DNA from: Pseudomonadota bacterium
GTDB taxonomy: Bacteria > Pseudomonadota > Alphaproteobacteria > Rhizobiales > Devosiaceae
Direction: 5' to 3'
Assembly (NCBI GenBank): GCA_023393475.1
Contig: JAEWLC010000007.1
Span: 1 to 64,000, forward strand
Length of the DNA stretch: 64,000 nucleotides
Shown here: piece by piece, positions 50,993 to 58,809 of the stretch
Position numbering within the stretch: position 1 is the first letter of the stretch
How the letters are laid out: the number at the start of each line of letters is the position of its first letter
Notes under the pieces: generated by a model
Told to the model about the DNA's origin: nothing
Seen by the model: only the letters and a program-made list of their open reading frames with translations
Database searches by the model: none
Program-made: the position numbers and the translations under genes

Positions 50993-51970
50993 ATGAGCGA
51001 CGTCACGCCGCCCGAGCCAAAGCTCCGCGAGCCGCAGAGGCGTGATCCATGGACCATCTGGGGCGCCATGGCGTCAGCAATGCTGCATGTGGGCGTGCTG
51101 GTGTTCCTCCTCTGGCAGCCGGCGCCTGACAGCGCCGAAGCCGCACCTCCGCCGGCCATCGAGGTGGAGCTGGTGCCGCCGCCCGAGGCCACCAGCGCCA
51201 GCGAGCCGCCCGTGGAGGAGCCCAAGGAGGAGGTTGCGGCCGCGACCGAGCCACCGGCCAAGCCGACCCCGGCCGAGCCGCCAGAGGAGCAAGCAGCCGC
51301 TTCAGCTCCGGAGATACCTCCACCCGAAATGCCATCCCAACCGGAGGCGCCAAAGCCCGCATCCGAGGCCGCCCCCGCCCCTGCAGCAGCGGACACGACG
51401 GGGGGTGTCGAGAGCGCAGCGGAGGCGCCGCCGATACCGCTATCGCGCCCAAGGGTAAGAGGGCTGTCTGCTCCGGCCAGGGCACCGGATCAAGGCGTCT
51501 CCGCGATGACGGCGGACACGGGGGAGATCACGGAGGGAACAGCCCCGCCCGCGCCGTCGGCGGAGCCCGATGTCGCGACCCTCGCGCTGGGCCCGCAGCA
51601 CAGCGCCGAGCGCTTCTTTCTCGAGGCGATGCTGGGTGCTCCCGGCATGGCGCAGGCGCGTGCGATGCTCGAAACGTTGCCGCCGGAAAAGCGGCTGGCT
51701 CAAACCTGCAACATCGAGGCCCTGGCCCAGGTCGGCAATGCCGGGGAGGGTTTCGCGCCCGATGTGGTGATGGCGGAAGCCTATGCCATCTCGGAGGTGG
51801 CAGGCACGCATCTCGCTGCCCCCGGCGCGATCTTCCGCTCCGGAAAAAGGTGGTACGGCCTCGCCTTCGACTGCACGCTCAGCGACGACCTGACCAGCGT
51901 CACCGCCTTCTCCTATCGGCTCGGCGCCGACGTGACCGATGCGGTGCTGGCTCGACTGGGCCGGACCTAG
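50993..51970 (+). CDS. DUF930 protein with a TonB-like N-terminal half
   Basis: 325 residues. A single membrane helix (IWGAMASAMLHVGVLVFLLW, residues about 21-40) is followed by a proline/glutamate/alanine-rich stretch to about 200 that resembles TonB linkers, then a C-terminal DUF930 domain (LPPEKRLAQTCNIEALAQV, FAPDVVMAEAYAISEVAG, APGAIFRSGKRWYGLAFDC). Inner-membrane anchored with the DUF930 domain in the periplasm by this layout. Whether it couples energy is unknown. It is not a TonB, since the TonB C-domain is absent. Confidence 0.85.
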   Translation: MSDVTPPEPKLREPQRRDPWTIWGAMASAMLHVGVLVFLLWQPAPDSAEAAPPPAIEVELVPPPEATSASEPPVEEPKEEVAAATEPPAKPTPAEPPEEQAAASAPEIPPPEMPSQPEAPKPASEAAPAPAAADTTGGVESAAEAPPIPLSRPRVRGLSAPARAPDQGVSAMTADTGEITEGTAPPAPSAEPDVATLALGPQHSAERFFLEAMLGAPGMAQARAMLETLPPEKRLAQTCNIEALAQVGNAGEGFAPDVVMAEAYAISEVAGTHLAAPGAIFRSGKRWYGLAFDCTLSDDLTSVTAFSYRLGADVTDAVLARLGRT

Positions 51971-51999
51971 CGACGCTCGCGACTCGACCGCCGCCGCAG

Positions 52000-52911
52000 T
52001 CAGTTCGGCTTGAGTCTGTCCATCAGTCCGTCGACGAGTGCGTTGGTGCTGTCCTGATCGCTGGACCACGAGAAGGCCGCGACGCTGATTCCCAGTGCAG
52101 GACAGCGCACGGCCTTGGCGGTAGCGCCGGGCCAGCGGCCGCCGTGGATGAAGAACGGCCGATTGCGGAACTCCCGCAATCCGATGCCCCAGCCATAGTC
52201 GGTTGCCGTGCCATCGCGCAGCCGTCCCGGTTGCTGCACCAGCGCCTCAAGCCGCAGCGTGTCGCGGTTCTGGTGGTCGAGCCAATCGGCGAAGGCGGAG
52301 GACGTGGTCCAGATTCCGCCATCGCCAAGCGACAGTGGCAGTATCTCTCCCATACCGGCAAGCTGGGCGGAGTCGGGTATGGCGGTGAAATCGAGGTCGG
52401 AGAGGCCGAGCGGTTCGAACAACTGGGCTCGCACGAAGCGGGGGAAGGATTGTCCCGAGACCCGCTCGACGATCCCTTCGAGGCAGATATAGCCCGAGTT
52501 GGAATAGCGGTAGGCCGTGCCCGGCACGGTGGCGAGACCGGGGCTTTCGCGCAAGCGTTCGAGGGCGAGCGAACTGGTCCAGTGCCCGGGGCCCGCCATG
52601 CAATCGGGCTCGACCATGCCACCGAGATGGTGCAGCAGGTGCCGGCTGGTCACCTCATTCCGCCAGGCCGGAAGATCCGACAAGAACTCCCCGATGGGGG
52701 CGTCCACATCCAGCAGTTCGCGCTGCACCAGCAGCGCGACGGCGGCAGCTGTCACCTGCTTGCTGAGGCTCGCGGCGTAGAAGCGCTCTGCAGGAGCGCA
52801 ACCTTGCTGCCAGTCGACCTGGCCTCCCGGATAGCGGACCGACACCGCAACGACCGCCCGGCCGAGGCCGGAGGAGGCCGCAAGCGACGCGACATCGTCG
52901 GCGTGGATCAC
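52000..52911 (-). CDS. Serine hydrolase (beta-lactamase/class C PBP fold)
   Basis: 303 residues. Active-site SLSK (Ser48 and Lys51), YSN (136-138) and a late HGG motif fit the serine beta-lactamase/D-alanyl-D-alanine-type esterase fold. No signal peptide, so a cytosolic esterase or peptidase is likely. It is coupled to gshB upstream by an ATGA overlap at 52908-52911, an unusual partner. Confidence 0.88.
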   Translation of the reverse strand: MIHADDVASLAASSGLGRAVVAVSVRYPGGQVDWQQGCAPAERFYAASLSKQVTAAAVALLVQRELLDVDAPIGEFLSDLPAWRNEVTSRHLLHHLGGMVEPDCMAGPGHWTSSLALERLRESPGLATVPGTAYRYSNSGYICLEGIVERVSGQSFPRFVRAQLFEPLGLSDLDFTAIPDSAQLAGMGEILPLSLGDGGIWTTSSAFADWLDHQNRDTLRLEALVQQPGRLRDGTATDYGWGIGLREFRNRPFFIHGGRWPGATAKAVRCPALGISVAAFSWSSDQDSTNALVDGLMDRLKPN

Positions 52912-53858
52912 ATCCGCCGCCGCTCGATCGCGTCGATGATCAGCACGGCGATGTCGGGGCCGCCGAATCGCTTGATCTCGCGGATGCCGGTGGGGGAGGT
53001 GACGTTGATCTCGGTGAGGTAGTCGCCGATGACGTCGATGCCGACGAAGATCATGTCGCGCGCCTTGAGCGCCGGGCCGATGGCGGCGCAGATCTCGCGC
53101 TCGCGTGGCGTGAGGTCGCTGAGTTCGGGGCGACCGCCGACATGCATGTTGGAACGCGCTTCGCCGTCGGCGGGGATGCGGTTGAGCCCGGCGACGGGCT
53201 CGCCGTCGACGAGGATGATGCGCTTGTCGCCCTTGCGCACGTCGGGCAGGTACTTCTGCACCATGAACGGCTCGCGAAAGCTCTGCTCGAACAGTTCGAC
53301 CAGCGAGGCGAGGTTCTGGTCGCCCTCCTGGATCAGGAACACGCCGGCGCCGCCATTGCCGTAGAGCGGCTTGACGATGATGTTGCCGTGCTCGCGGCGG
53401 AATTCCTGGATGAGCTGGCGGTCACGCGTCACCAGCGTCGGCGGCATCAGCTCGGGGAACTCGGTGACGAGGATCTTTTCGGGCGCGTTGCGCACCGCCG
53501 CCGGCGGGTTGACGACGAATGTATGCGGATGGATGCGCTCGAGCAGGTGCGTGAGCGTGATGTAGTTCATGTCGAACGGCGGATCCTGCCGCATCAGCAC
53601 GACGTCGTAGCTCGCAAGGTCGGCCCGCGCGAACTCGCCGAGGGCAAAATGCTCGCCCTTGGGCTTGTCGAACACGGTGACGGGCGCGAGGTCGGCCGAG
53701 ACCTTGTTGTCGCGCAGGGCCAGCGTGCCGGGCACGTAGTAGTCGACCCGATGGCCCCGCGCCTGCGCTTCGAGCATCAGCGCGAAGGTCGAATCCCCTC
53801 GCGGATTGATGGTCTCGATGGGGTCCATCTGCACGGCGATCTTCAGGGGCATCGTCAT
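52908..53858 (-). CDS. gshB: Glutathione synthetase
   Basis: 316 residues. Joins gamma-glutamylcysteine to glycine with ATP. ATP-grasp with QMDPIETINPRGDSTFALMLEA at the start, RQDPPFDMNYI, NPPAAVRNAPEKI, VKPLYGNGGAGVFLI and GIDVIGDYLTEINVTSPTGI. Length is normal. Its stop overlaps the serine hydrolase start. It follows yraN on the minus strand. Confidence 0.97.
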   Translation of the reverse strand: MTMPLKIAVQMDPIETINPRGDSTFALMLEAQARGHRVDYYVPGTLALRDNKVSADLAPVTVFDKPKGEHFALGEFARADLASYDVVLMRQDPPFDMNYITLTHLLERIHPHTFVVNPPAAVRNAPEKILVTEFPELMPPTLVTRDRQLIQEFRREHGNIIVKPLYGNGGAGVFLIQEGDQNLASLVELFEQSFREPFMVQKYLPDVRKGDKRIILVDGEPVAGLNRIPADGEARSNMHVGGRPELSDLTPREREICAAIGPALKARDMIFVGIDVIGDYLTEINVTSPTGIREIKRFGGPDIAVLIIDAIERRRM

Positions 53859-53879
53859 ACTCTGTCTGAGCGGTCGCGC

Positions 53880-53921
53880 GATCGAACCGGAAAAGTCTGC
53901 GACTCTTCCTGATCACGCTCC
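53880..53921 (-). repeat. Family 3 hairpin repeat, terminator-like, after yraN
   Basis: Minus strand: GGAGCGTGATC, then GGAAGAGTC/GACTTTTCC hairpin. It starts at the yraN stop (53921) and matches the copy after miaB. It leaves about 20 bp before the gshB ATG. Confidence 0.7.
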
Positions 53922-54328
53922 TAGCTGGCGTCGAAGGCGCCCTTCACATGGCGCGGCCACATCATGGGCGCAAGGAAAATCACGTCGAAGCGGAGCGCGG
54001 TGGCGGCGAGGGCCGGATGGCGGGCAACATAGTGCTCGGCGGCGCGGGAAATGCGGCGCGTGTTTACCGCTTCGAGCGCCATGCCCAGCTCGCGACGCGA
54101 TATGCGCGACTTCACCTCGACGAAGGCGGTGACCCCGAAGCGCCGGGCGACGAGGTCGATCTCCCCGCCCGGCGTTTTCACGCGCTTTTCGACGATGCGA
54201 TAGCCCTTGAGGCGCAGGTACCAGGCGGCGAGATCTTCGCCACGCCGGCCGAATAGCTCTGCGCCCAGCCGGGCCGAGCGCGTCTGGTAGTTGCGGCTAT
54301 TCCTGCGACTTGAGGGCGAGGGCGGCAT
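53921..54328 (-). CDS. yraN: UPF0102 family protein YraN
   Basis: 135 residues. Predicted nuclease-like fold of UPF0102. Core features: GRRGEDLAAWYLRLKGYRIVEKR, GGEIDLVARR (Glu/Asp of a PD-(D/E)xK-like site) and FVEVKSR. Start ATG at 54328 lies inside the rsmI end (overlap 32 nt); no closer ATG/GTG exists in the frame. Function unknown, though linked to replication/recombination in some species. rsmI-yraN-gshB is a standard order. Confidence 0.9.
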   Translation of the reverse strand: MPPSPSSRRNSRNYQTRSARLGAELFGRRGEDLAAWYLRLKGYRIVEKRVKTPGGEIDLVARRFGVTAFVEVKSRISRRELGMALEAVNTRRISRAAEHYVARHPALAATALRFDVIFLAPMMWPRHVKGAFDAS

Positions 54329-55181
54329 CGTAGACGTCCTTGCGCTTGAGCCCGTAGCGGGCGGTGATCTCGTCGACGGCGGCGCGCAGCGGTTGACCGG
54401 TAAGCGATTCCGCGAGGGCAGCCTGCCAGTCCGCCGCCTCGACCACGACGCCCTCGGCGCCGCCGACGACGATGACGGCCTCGCCCTTGGTGTCTCCCTC
54501 GCCAAAACGGGCGGCAAGCTCGGACAACGAACCGCGTTCGACCCGCTCGAACCGCTTGGTGAGTTCGAGTGCCACGGCGGCAGGCCTTTCCCCGAAGGCC
54601 TCGGCCATGGCCGCGAGGGTGTCGCCGAGGCGGCGGGGAGACTCGTAGAACACCAGAGTATCGGCTCGTGCCTTCAGTGCCGAAAGGGCGTTGGCGCGGG
54701 CGCCGGATTTTGCCGGCAGGAAGCCGATGAAGCCAAATGCATCGGTGGGGAGGCCCGCCGTCGCGAGCGCTGCGAGAAGCGCCGAAGGACCGGGGAGAGC
54801 GAAGACCGGCAGCCCGGCTTCGCGCACGGCCCGGACCAGCGGAAAGCCGGGATCGGAAAGGAGCGGCGTGCCGGCATCGGAAATCTGGGCGATAGCCTTC
54901 CCGGCAGCGATGTCGGCGACGACCTCGTGGGCCCGCGCGCGCTCATTGTGCTCGTGCAGCGACCGGCGCTGGGTGCGGATGCCGTAGTGATCGAGCAGTG
55001 TTGCCGAATGGCGGGTGTCCTCGCAGAGGATCTGGTCGGCTGCCGCCAGCGTCTCGAGGGCGCGAAGCGTGATATCCTTGAGGTTGCCGATCGGCGTCGC
55101 GACGACGTAGAGCCCCGGCGCCAGCGGCGGCGCGGCAAAGGCAGTGCCGGAGATGAAGTAGCTGTGCGGCCGCTCGTCCAA
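54297..55181 (-). CDS. rsmI: 16S rRNA 2'-O-methyltransferase RsmI
   Basis: 294 residues. Methylates the 2'-O of C1402 in 16S rRNA. Tetrapyrrole-methylase fold: LYVVATPIGNLKDITLRAL, CEDTRHSATLLDHYGI, ISDAGTPLLSDPGFPLVR, LPGPSALLAALATAGLP and FYESPRRL. The C-terminal extension ends RYGLKRKDVYDAALAL. It is coupled to yraN by overlap and divergent from the LpoA-like gene. Confidence 0.96.
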   Translation of the reverse strand: MDERPHSYFISGTAFAAPPLAPGLYVVATPIGNLKDITLRALETLAAADQILCEDTRHSATLLDHYGIRTQRRSLHEHNERARAHEVVADIAAGKAIAQISDAGTPLLSDPGFPLVRAVREAGLPVFALPGPSALLAALATAGLPTDAFGFIGFLPAKSGARANALSALKARADTLVFYESPRRLGDTLAAMAEAFGERPAAVALELTKRFERVERGSLSELAARFGEGDTKGEAVIVVGGAEGVVVEAADWQAALAESLTGQPLRAAVDEITARYGLKRKDVYDAALALKSQE

Positions 55182-55291
55182 ACCAAGCCTCGGGAAGCAA
55201 ATGCAAAGTCAAGGCCGGGCTTTATGCAGCCCCACCGATTCGGTATAGACGCCGCAGGGAACAGGGCGCCTGGCGCAGAGTGCGGGACTTC

Positions 55292-56494
55292 ATGAAGCGA
55301 GGGCAAGTGCGAACTGCGGGTGGATGGCGGTTGCTGGGGCTGGGGGTGCTCGCCGCGGGCTTCCTCGCCGGCTGCTCGGCGGGCAACTTCAACTTCGGCC
55401 CGGGTTCGACCGGCGGCGGGGGTTCGACCATGCCCACCGCGTCCGGCAAGAGTTTTGGCAAGGGCCCGGTGAAGGTGGCGCTGCTGCTGCCGCTCTCGGG
55501 CGATGCCAACATTACCGCCGTCGGCCAGTCGCTGGCCAATGCATCGGAACTGGCGATCCAGTTCGTCGAGACCAATCCCAATATCGGCGAGAACATCACC
55601 GTCACGCTGAAAGACACCGGCACCTCGGCCTCGGGCGCGACGCTCGCCGCGCAGGCGGCGCTGAGCGAGGGGGCTAGCCTCATCCTCGGGCCGCTGCGTG
55701 CCGACCAGGTGACGGCGGCGGGGCAGGTAGCCAAGGCCGCCGGCGTGCCGGTGATCGGCTTTTCCAACAATTCGGGCGCTGCCAGCCCCGGCGTCTACCT
55801 GCTGAACGTCCTGCCCGAGAGCGAGGTCCGGCGGTCGATGGGCTATGCCAAGAAGCTCGGCAAGAAGGCCTATGCCGGCGTGTTCCCGACCACCGATTTC
55901 GGCCGCATCCAGGAAGGCGCCTTCCGCCAGGCGACGGCCGATCTCGGGCTGAATGCGCGCGCCGTCTACAATTTCTCCTCCGAAGCCGAGGCCCGCAGCG
56001 TCGTCACCCAGCTGGTGCCGATGCTGCAGGCGGGCCAGGTCGATGCGCTGTTCATCCCGGACCGGGCGACGGCGCCATCCATTGCGAACCTTCTGAACGA
56101 GGCGGGCATCGCGCCCGGAACCGTACAGCTGATCGGCTCGGCCGACTGGGACGGTGACCCGGCGATCCTCAATACGACGACGCTGGCGGGCGCGGTGTTC
56201 CCGGCGGTCGACGATGCCGGCTACCGGGCCCTGCTGCCCGAGTACCAGGCGAAATTCGGCTCCGCGCCGCACAAGCTCGCGACCATCGCCTATACGGCGA
56301 CCATCCTCGCCAATGCCGGCACGCTGGCCAACGGCACGCCGAAATACGACCGGGCCCAGCTGACGCTGCCGGCCGGCTTCAACGGCCGCGACGGCGTGTT
56401 CCGCTTCCTTCCCGACGGGCGCAGCGAATACGCGCTGGTCATCAAGCAGGTGGCGATCGGCACGGCCAGCGTGGCCGAAGCGGCGAAGCTCTAG
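55292..56494 (+). CDS. LpoA-like penicillin-binding protein activator (periplasmic-binding fold lipoprotein)
   Basis: 400 residues. Lipoprotein leader with lipobox FLAGC (Cys28), then a Gly/Ser linker and a type I periplasmic-binding (Leu-binding protein-like) domain: VKVALLLPLSGDANITAVGQSLANASELAIQ, SLILGPLRADQVTAAGQVA, VPVIGFSNN, GVFPTTDFGRIQEGAF, VDALFIPD. By family it stimulates a penicillin-binding protein from the outer membrane. ATG 55292 is chosen; a GTG at 55280 is possible. Divergent from rsmI, as in many alphaproteobacteria. Confidence 0.9.
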   Translation: MKRGQVRTAGGWRLLGLGVLAAGFLAGCSAGNFNFGPGSTGGGGSTMPTASGKSFGKGPVKVALLLPLSGDANITAVGQSLANASELAIQFVETNPNIGENITVTLKDTGTSASGATLAAQAALSEGASLILGPLRADQVTAAGQVAKAAGVPVIGFSNNSGAASPGVYLLNVLPESEVRRSMGYAKKLGKKAYAGVFPTTDFGRIQEGAFRQATADLGLNARAVYNFSSEAEARSVVTQLVPMLQAGQVDALFIPDRATAPSIANLLNEAGIAPGTVQLIGSADWDGDPAILNTTTLAGAVFPAVDDAGYRALLPEYQAKFGSAPHKLATIAYTATILANAGTLANGTPKYDRAQLTLPAGFNGRDGVFRFLPDGRSEYALVIKQVAIGTASVAEAAKL

Positions 56495-56495
56495 G

Positions 56496-57026
56496 TCAGC
56501 AGTAGACCGCGTTGTCGCGCACGACGCAGAGGTTGTCGTCGGTGACGACCAGCTTGCCCTTGCCGCCATCGATGGGCGTCACGACGGTGAACGAGCCGGC
56601 CGAATAGGCGCTGGCGCTTGCCCACTTGCCGTTGCCCCAGAGCCAGAGCATCGGCGACGGCGCCACGGCCTTGGGCTCCTTGACGATGCCGGGATACTGG
56701 ACATTGGGGCTCGCGAGCCCGTCGCTGGAATAGACCCCGCTCTCGGTTTCCATGATGGAAACGAAGGTGGTCCTGCCATACCCGATCTTGCGGATGGTGT
56801 TCTCGGCGATCGGCTCGATGGAGATGCCGGGCTGGGTGTAATAATCCCACTTCACCAGCTTCGAGGGATCGAGTGTCGACGGCCAGAGGTCGTTTGCCGA
56901 TTTCAGCAAGGTCTTCATCGGCTCGTCGTCCGCCATGGCGGGCGGCAGCAGGCTGGGAACTGCCATCAGGACTGCAGCCCCGAGGCCGATGAAGCCCCCG
57001 AGCATCAAGGCGCGTGACGTCTCCAC
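56496..57026 (-). CDS. Secreted hypothetical protein
   Basis: 176 residues. Signal peptide (GGFIGLGAAVLMAVPSLLPPAMADDEP) with cleavage near AMADD. The mature part has repeated aromatic stretches (WDYYTQPG, LWLWGNGKWAS) and two late cysteines (NLCVVRDNAVYC), which could form one disulphide. Function unknown. Its stop is 1 nt after that of the LpoA-like gene on the other strand, and a CtrA-type box lies 78 nt upstream. Confidence 0.82.
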   Translation of the reverse strand: METSRALMLGGFIGLGAAVLMAVPSLLPPAMADDEPMKTLLKSANDLWPSTLDPSKLVKWDYYTQPGISIEPIAENTIRKIGYGRTTFVSIMETESGVYSSDGLASPNVQYPGIVKEPKAVAPSPMLWLWGNGKWASASAYSAGSFTVVTPIDGGKGKLVVTDDNLCVVRDNAVYC

Positions 57027-57103
57027 GATTTACCTCCGGTTAACCGTTCTCGTTAACCCAAGATCAACCATGCTGTTAAAAAGCGTGTCAAAATGAAACA
57101 CGC

Positions 57104-57120
57104 GTTAAGGTTAACTTAAC
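57104..57120. promoter_or_regulatory. CtrA-type box, readable on both strands
   Basis: GTTAAGGTTAACTTAAC: TTAA-N7-TTAAC reads on the plus strand (57105-57120) and also on the minus strand. The surrounding 99-bp gap is AT-rich and includes a further TTAA-N9-TTAAC (57040-57057, wrong spacing). It lies 78 bp ahead of the minus-strand secreted protein gene at 57026. Confidence 0.5.
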
Positions 57121-57125
57121 CACGT

Positions 57126-57734
57126 CTAGAGGGTGGCGGAGAGCGTCTCCACGACTTCGACGAAGCGATCATAGGCCTCGCGGGTCGGCCAGGGGCGGAT
57201 CAGTTTCTCGAAGGGCTCGAACTCGAATACCGGAAAGCTCGGCTCGCCGAAGAATTTCCGCGCTTCGTCGGTCTCGAAGCCAGCCAGATGCGTGGCCTCG
57301 AGGAAGGCGGCTTCGCGGTCGGCCCGCTTGATCAGCTTGCCGAGCGCCGCCGACGGCACAGCAGGCAGCGAGAAACGCAGGTGCACCGCGCCGAGGAGGC
57401 GGTTCTCGACCTCCTTGTAATTGCCGCCCATCGCCGCCTTGAAGGGGGAGATGATGTCGCCCATCACGTATTCGGGCGCATCGTGCAGCACGGCATAGAG
57501 CAGCGCCTTGGGGTCGGCGTCGCGATTGGCGGCGCGGAACAGTTCGAGGACGAGAATCGAGTGCTGAGCGACGGTGAACGGGTAGTCGCCCGTGGTCTGG
57601 CCGTTCCAGCGGGCAACGCGGGCGAGCCCATGCGCGATGTCGCTGAGCTCGACGTCGAGCGGTGACGGATCGAGGATATCGAGCCGCCTGCCCGACAGCA
57701 TGCGCTGCCACGCCCGCTCCTTGCCCCGCGCCAT
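57126..57734 (-). CDS. HD-domain phosphohydrolase (YfbR-like)
   Basis: 202 residues. HD metal site: His58 (AQHS), His84-Asp85 (LHDAPEYVMGD) and a later Asp. Family members dephosphorylate deoxyribonucleotides (YfbR) or related substrates. The region upstream of the ATG holds a REPIN-like doublet. Confidence 0.88.
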   Translation of the reverse strand: MARGKERAWQRMLSGRRLDILDPSPLDVELSDIAHGLARVARWNGQTTGDYPFTVAQHSILVLELFRAANRDADPKALLYAVLHDAPEYVMGDIISPFKAAMGGNYKEVENRLLGAVHLRFSLPAVPSAALGKLIKRADREAAFLEATHLAGFETDEARKFFGEPSFPVFEFEPFEKLIRPWPTREAYDRFVEVVETLSATL

Positions 57735-57848
57735 CGTTTCGCTCCGTCATCGAGAAGGATGGGAACGTAGTGGGAACGAGGGTGATTCGCCAATTTCGGT
57801 GTGAGGTGCGCGAGAGGAAGAGCACCGTGATCCCGCACCCCGCCGGGT

Positions 57849-57926
57849 GTCATCCCTGCGAAGGCAGGGATCCATTTCACCGTTTGCGCCGGCTGATGCC
57901 TGGATCCCAGCCTGCGCTGGGATGAC
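57849..57926. repeat. Family 1 palindromic doublet (REPIN-like), 78 bp
   Basis: Arms 57849-57874 and 57901-57926 with a 26-bp spacer. The spacer, read on the minus strand, is similar to that of the copy at 13083 (ATCAGCCGGCGC shared). It lies in the 204-bp HD/ygfZ gap. Confidence 0.87.
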
Positions 57927-57938
57927 ACCGAGGGTAGT

Positions 57939-58757
57939 TCAGTCCTCGACGACCACTTCCCCGAACTGATAGGTCGCATACGCCGGCAGCTCCAGCGTGA
58001 CCGGCTTGCCGTCGACGGTGACGGCCGAGAGGTCGGTGATGCGATCGAGCCGGAGGATGGCGACGGCCTTGCCGTCGACCACTTCACCGATCGTCCCCGC
58101 TTCACGGGTGCCGGCGAGAACGGGGGTGCCGGCGGGGGCTTCGACGCCGGAGACGATCACCGGGCGACGGCGGGCGGTGCCGCGGTGCTTCATGCGGGAG
58201 ACGACTTCCTGGCCGATATAGCAGCCCTTCACGAAGTCGATCCCGTCGAGCAGGTCGAGGCCGATATCGTGGGCAAAGACGTCGTCGATGCCGAAATCCG
58301 GTCCCTGCTCGGGGATGCCGGCGGCGATGCGGTGGCGTGCGAACGTGTCGTCCGGCGGCAGCCAGCCGGTGGTCGCGGCATTCTCGGCGATGACCCGTTC
58401 GCCCAGGCCCCGCGGGTCGGCATGGCAGACGCCTTCGGTCCAGCCATCAAACGTCCAGCCGACCGAGTGGGTCAAGCGCAGGTCGTCGATCTCGACCTTG
58501 GCGCGCAGGCGGTAGAGCTTCATCTTCCTGAGGAATGCGTCGGCGATGGAGGCGTCGACATCGAGCCAGAACGCGTCGTCGGCCCAGCCGCTCAGCCCCT
58601 CGGCCTGCACCTTGCCTTGTGGCGACAGCAGCGCCCACCACACGGCGGGACCCGGTTCGGCGAGCAGGCGCCCGGTCACCACGTCGAACAGCAGTTTCTG
58701 CGCCTCGGGTCCAGAAAAGCGGAAGGCGGCACGGGACGGACGGAGGATTGTGGGCAT
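57939..58757 (-). CDS. ygfZ: Folate-binding YgfZ/GcvT-like protein (Fe-S cluster assembly)
   Basis: 272 residues. GcvT-like folate domain. The family signature KGCYIGQE(VVSRM) is at 177-184, with Cys179, and is followed by a KHRG segment. YgfZ/IBA57 proteins help assemble or repair 4Fe-4S clusters. Start M at 58757, divergent from the dihydroorotase gene. Confidence 0.92.
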   Translation of the reverse strand: MPTILRPSRAAFRFSGPEAQKLLFDVVTGRLLAEPGPAVWWALLSPQGKVQAEGLSGWADDAFWLDVDASIADAFLRKMKLYRLRAKVEIDDLRLTHSVGWTFDGWTEGVCHADPRGLGERVIAENAATTGWLPPDDTFARHRIAAGIPEQGPDFGIDDVFAHDIGLDLLDGIDFVKGCYIGQEVVSRMKHRGTARRRPVIVSGVEAPAGTPVLAGTREAGTIGEVVDGKAVAILRLDRITDLSAVTVDGKPVTLELPAYATYQFGEVVVED

Positions 58758-58809
58758 GGGTGGCTTTCCGCTACACCCGGCGACACGCGAATGGCCGGGA
58801 ACTAGAGAC

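Noticed and set aside
57040..57057. Second CtrA box (TTAA-N9-TTAAC)
   Set aside because: Spacing is nine and not seven bases, so it does not meet the consensus.
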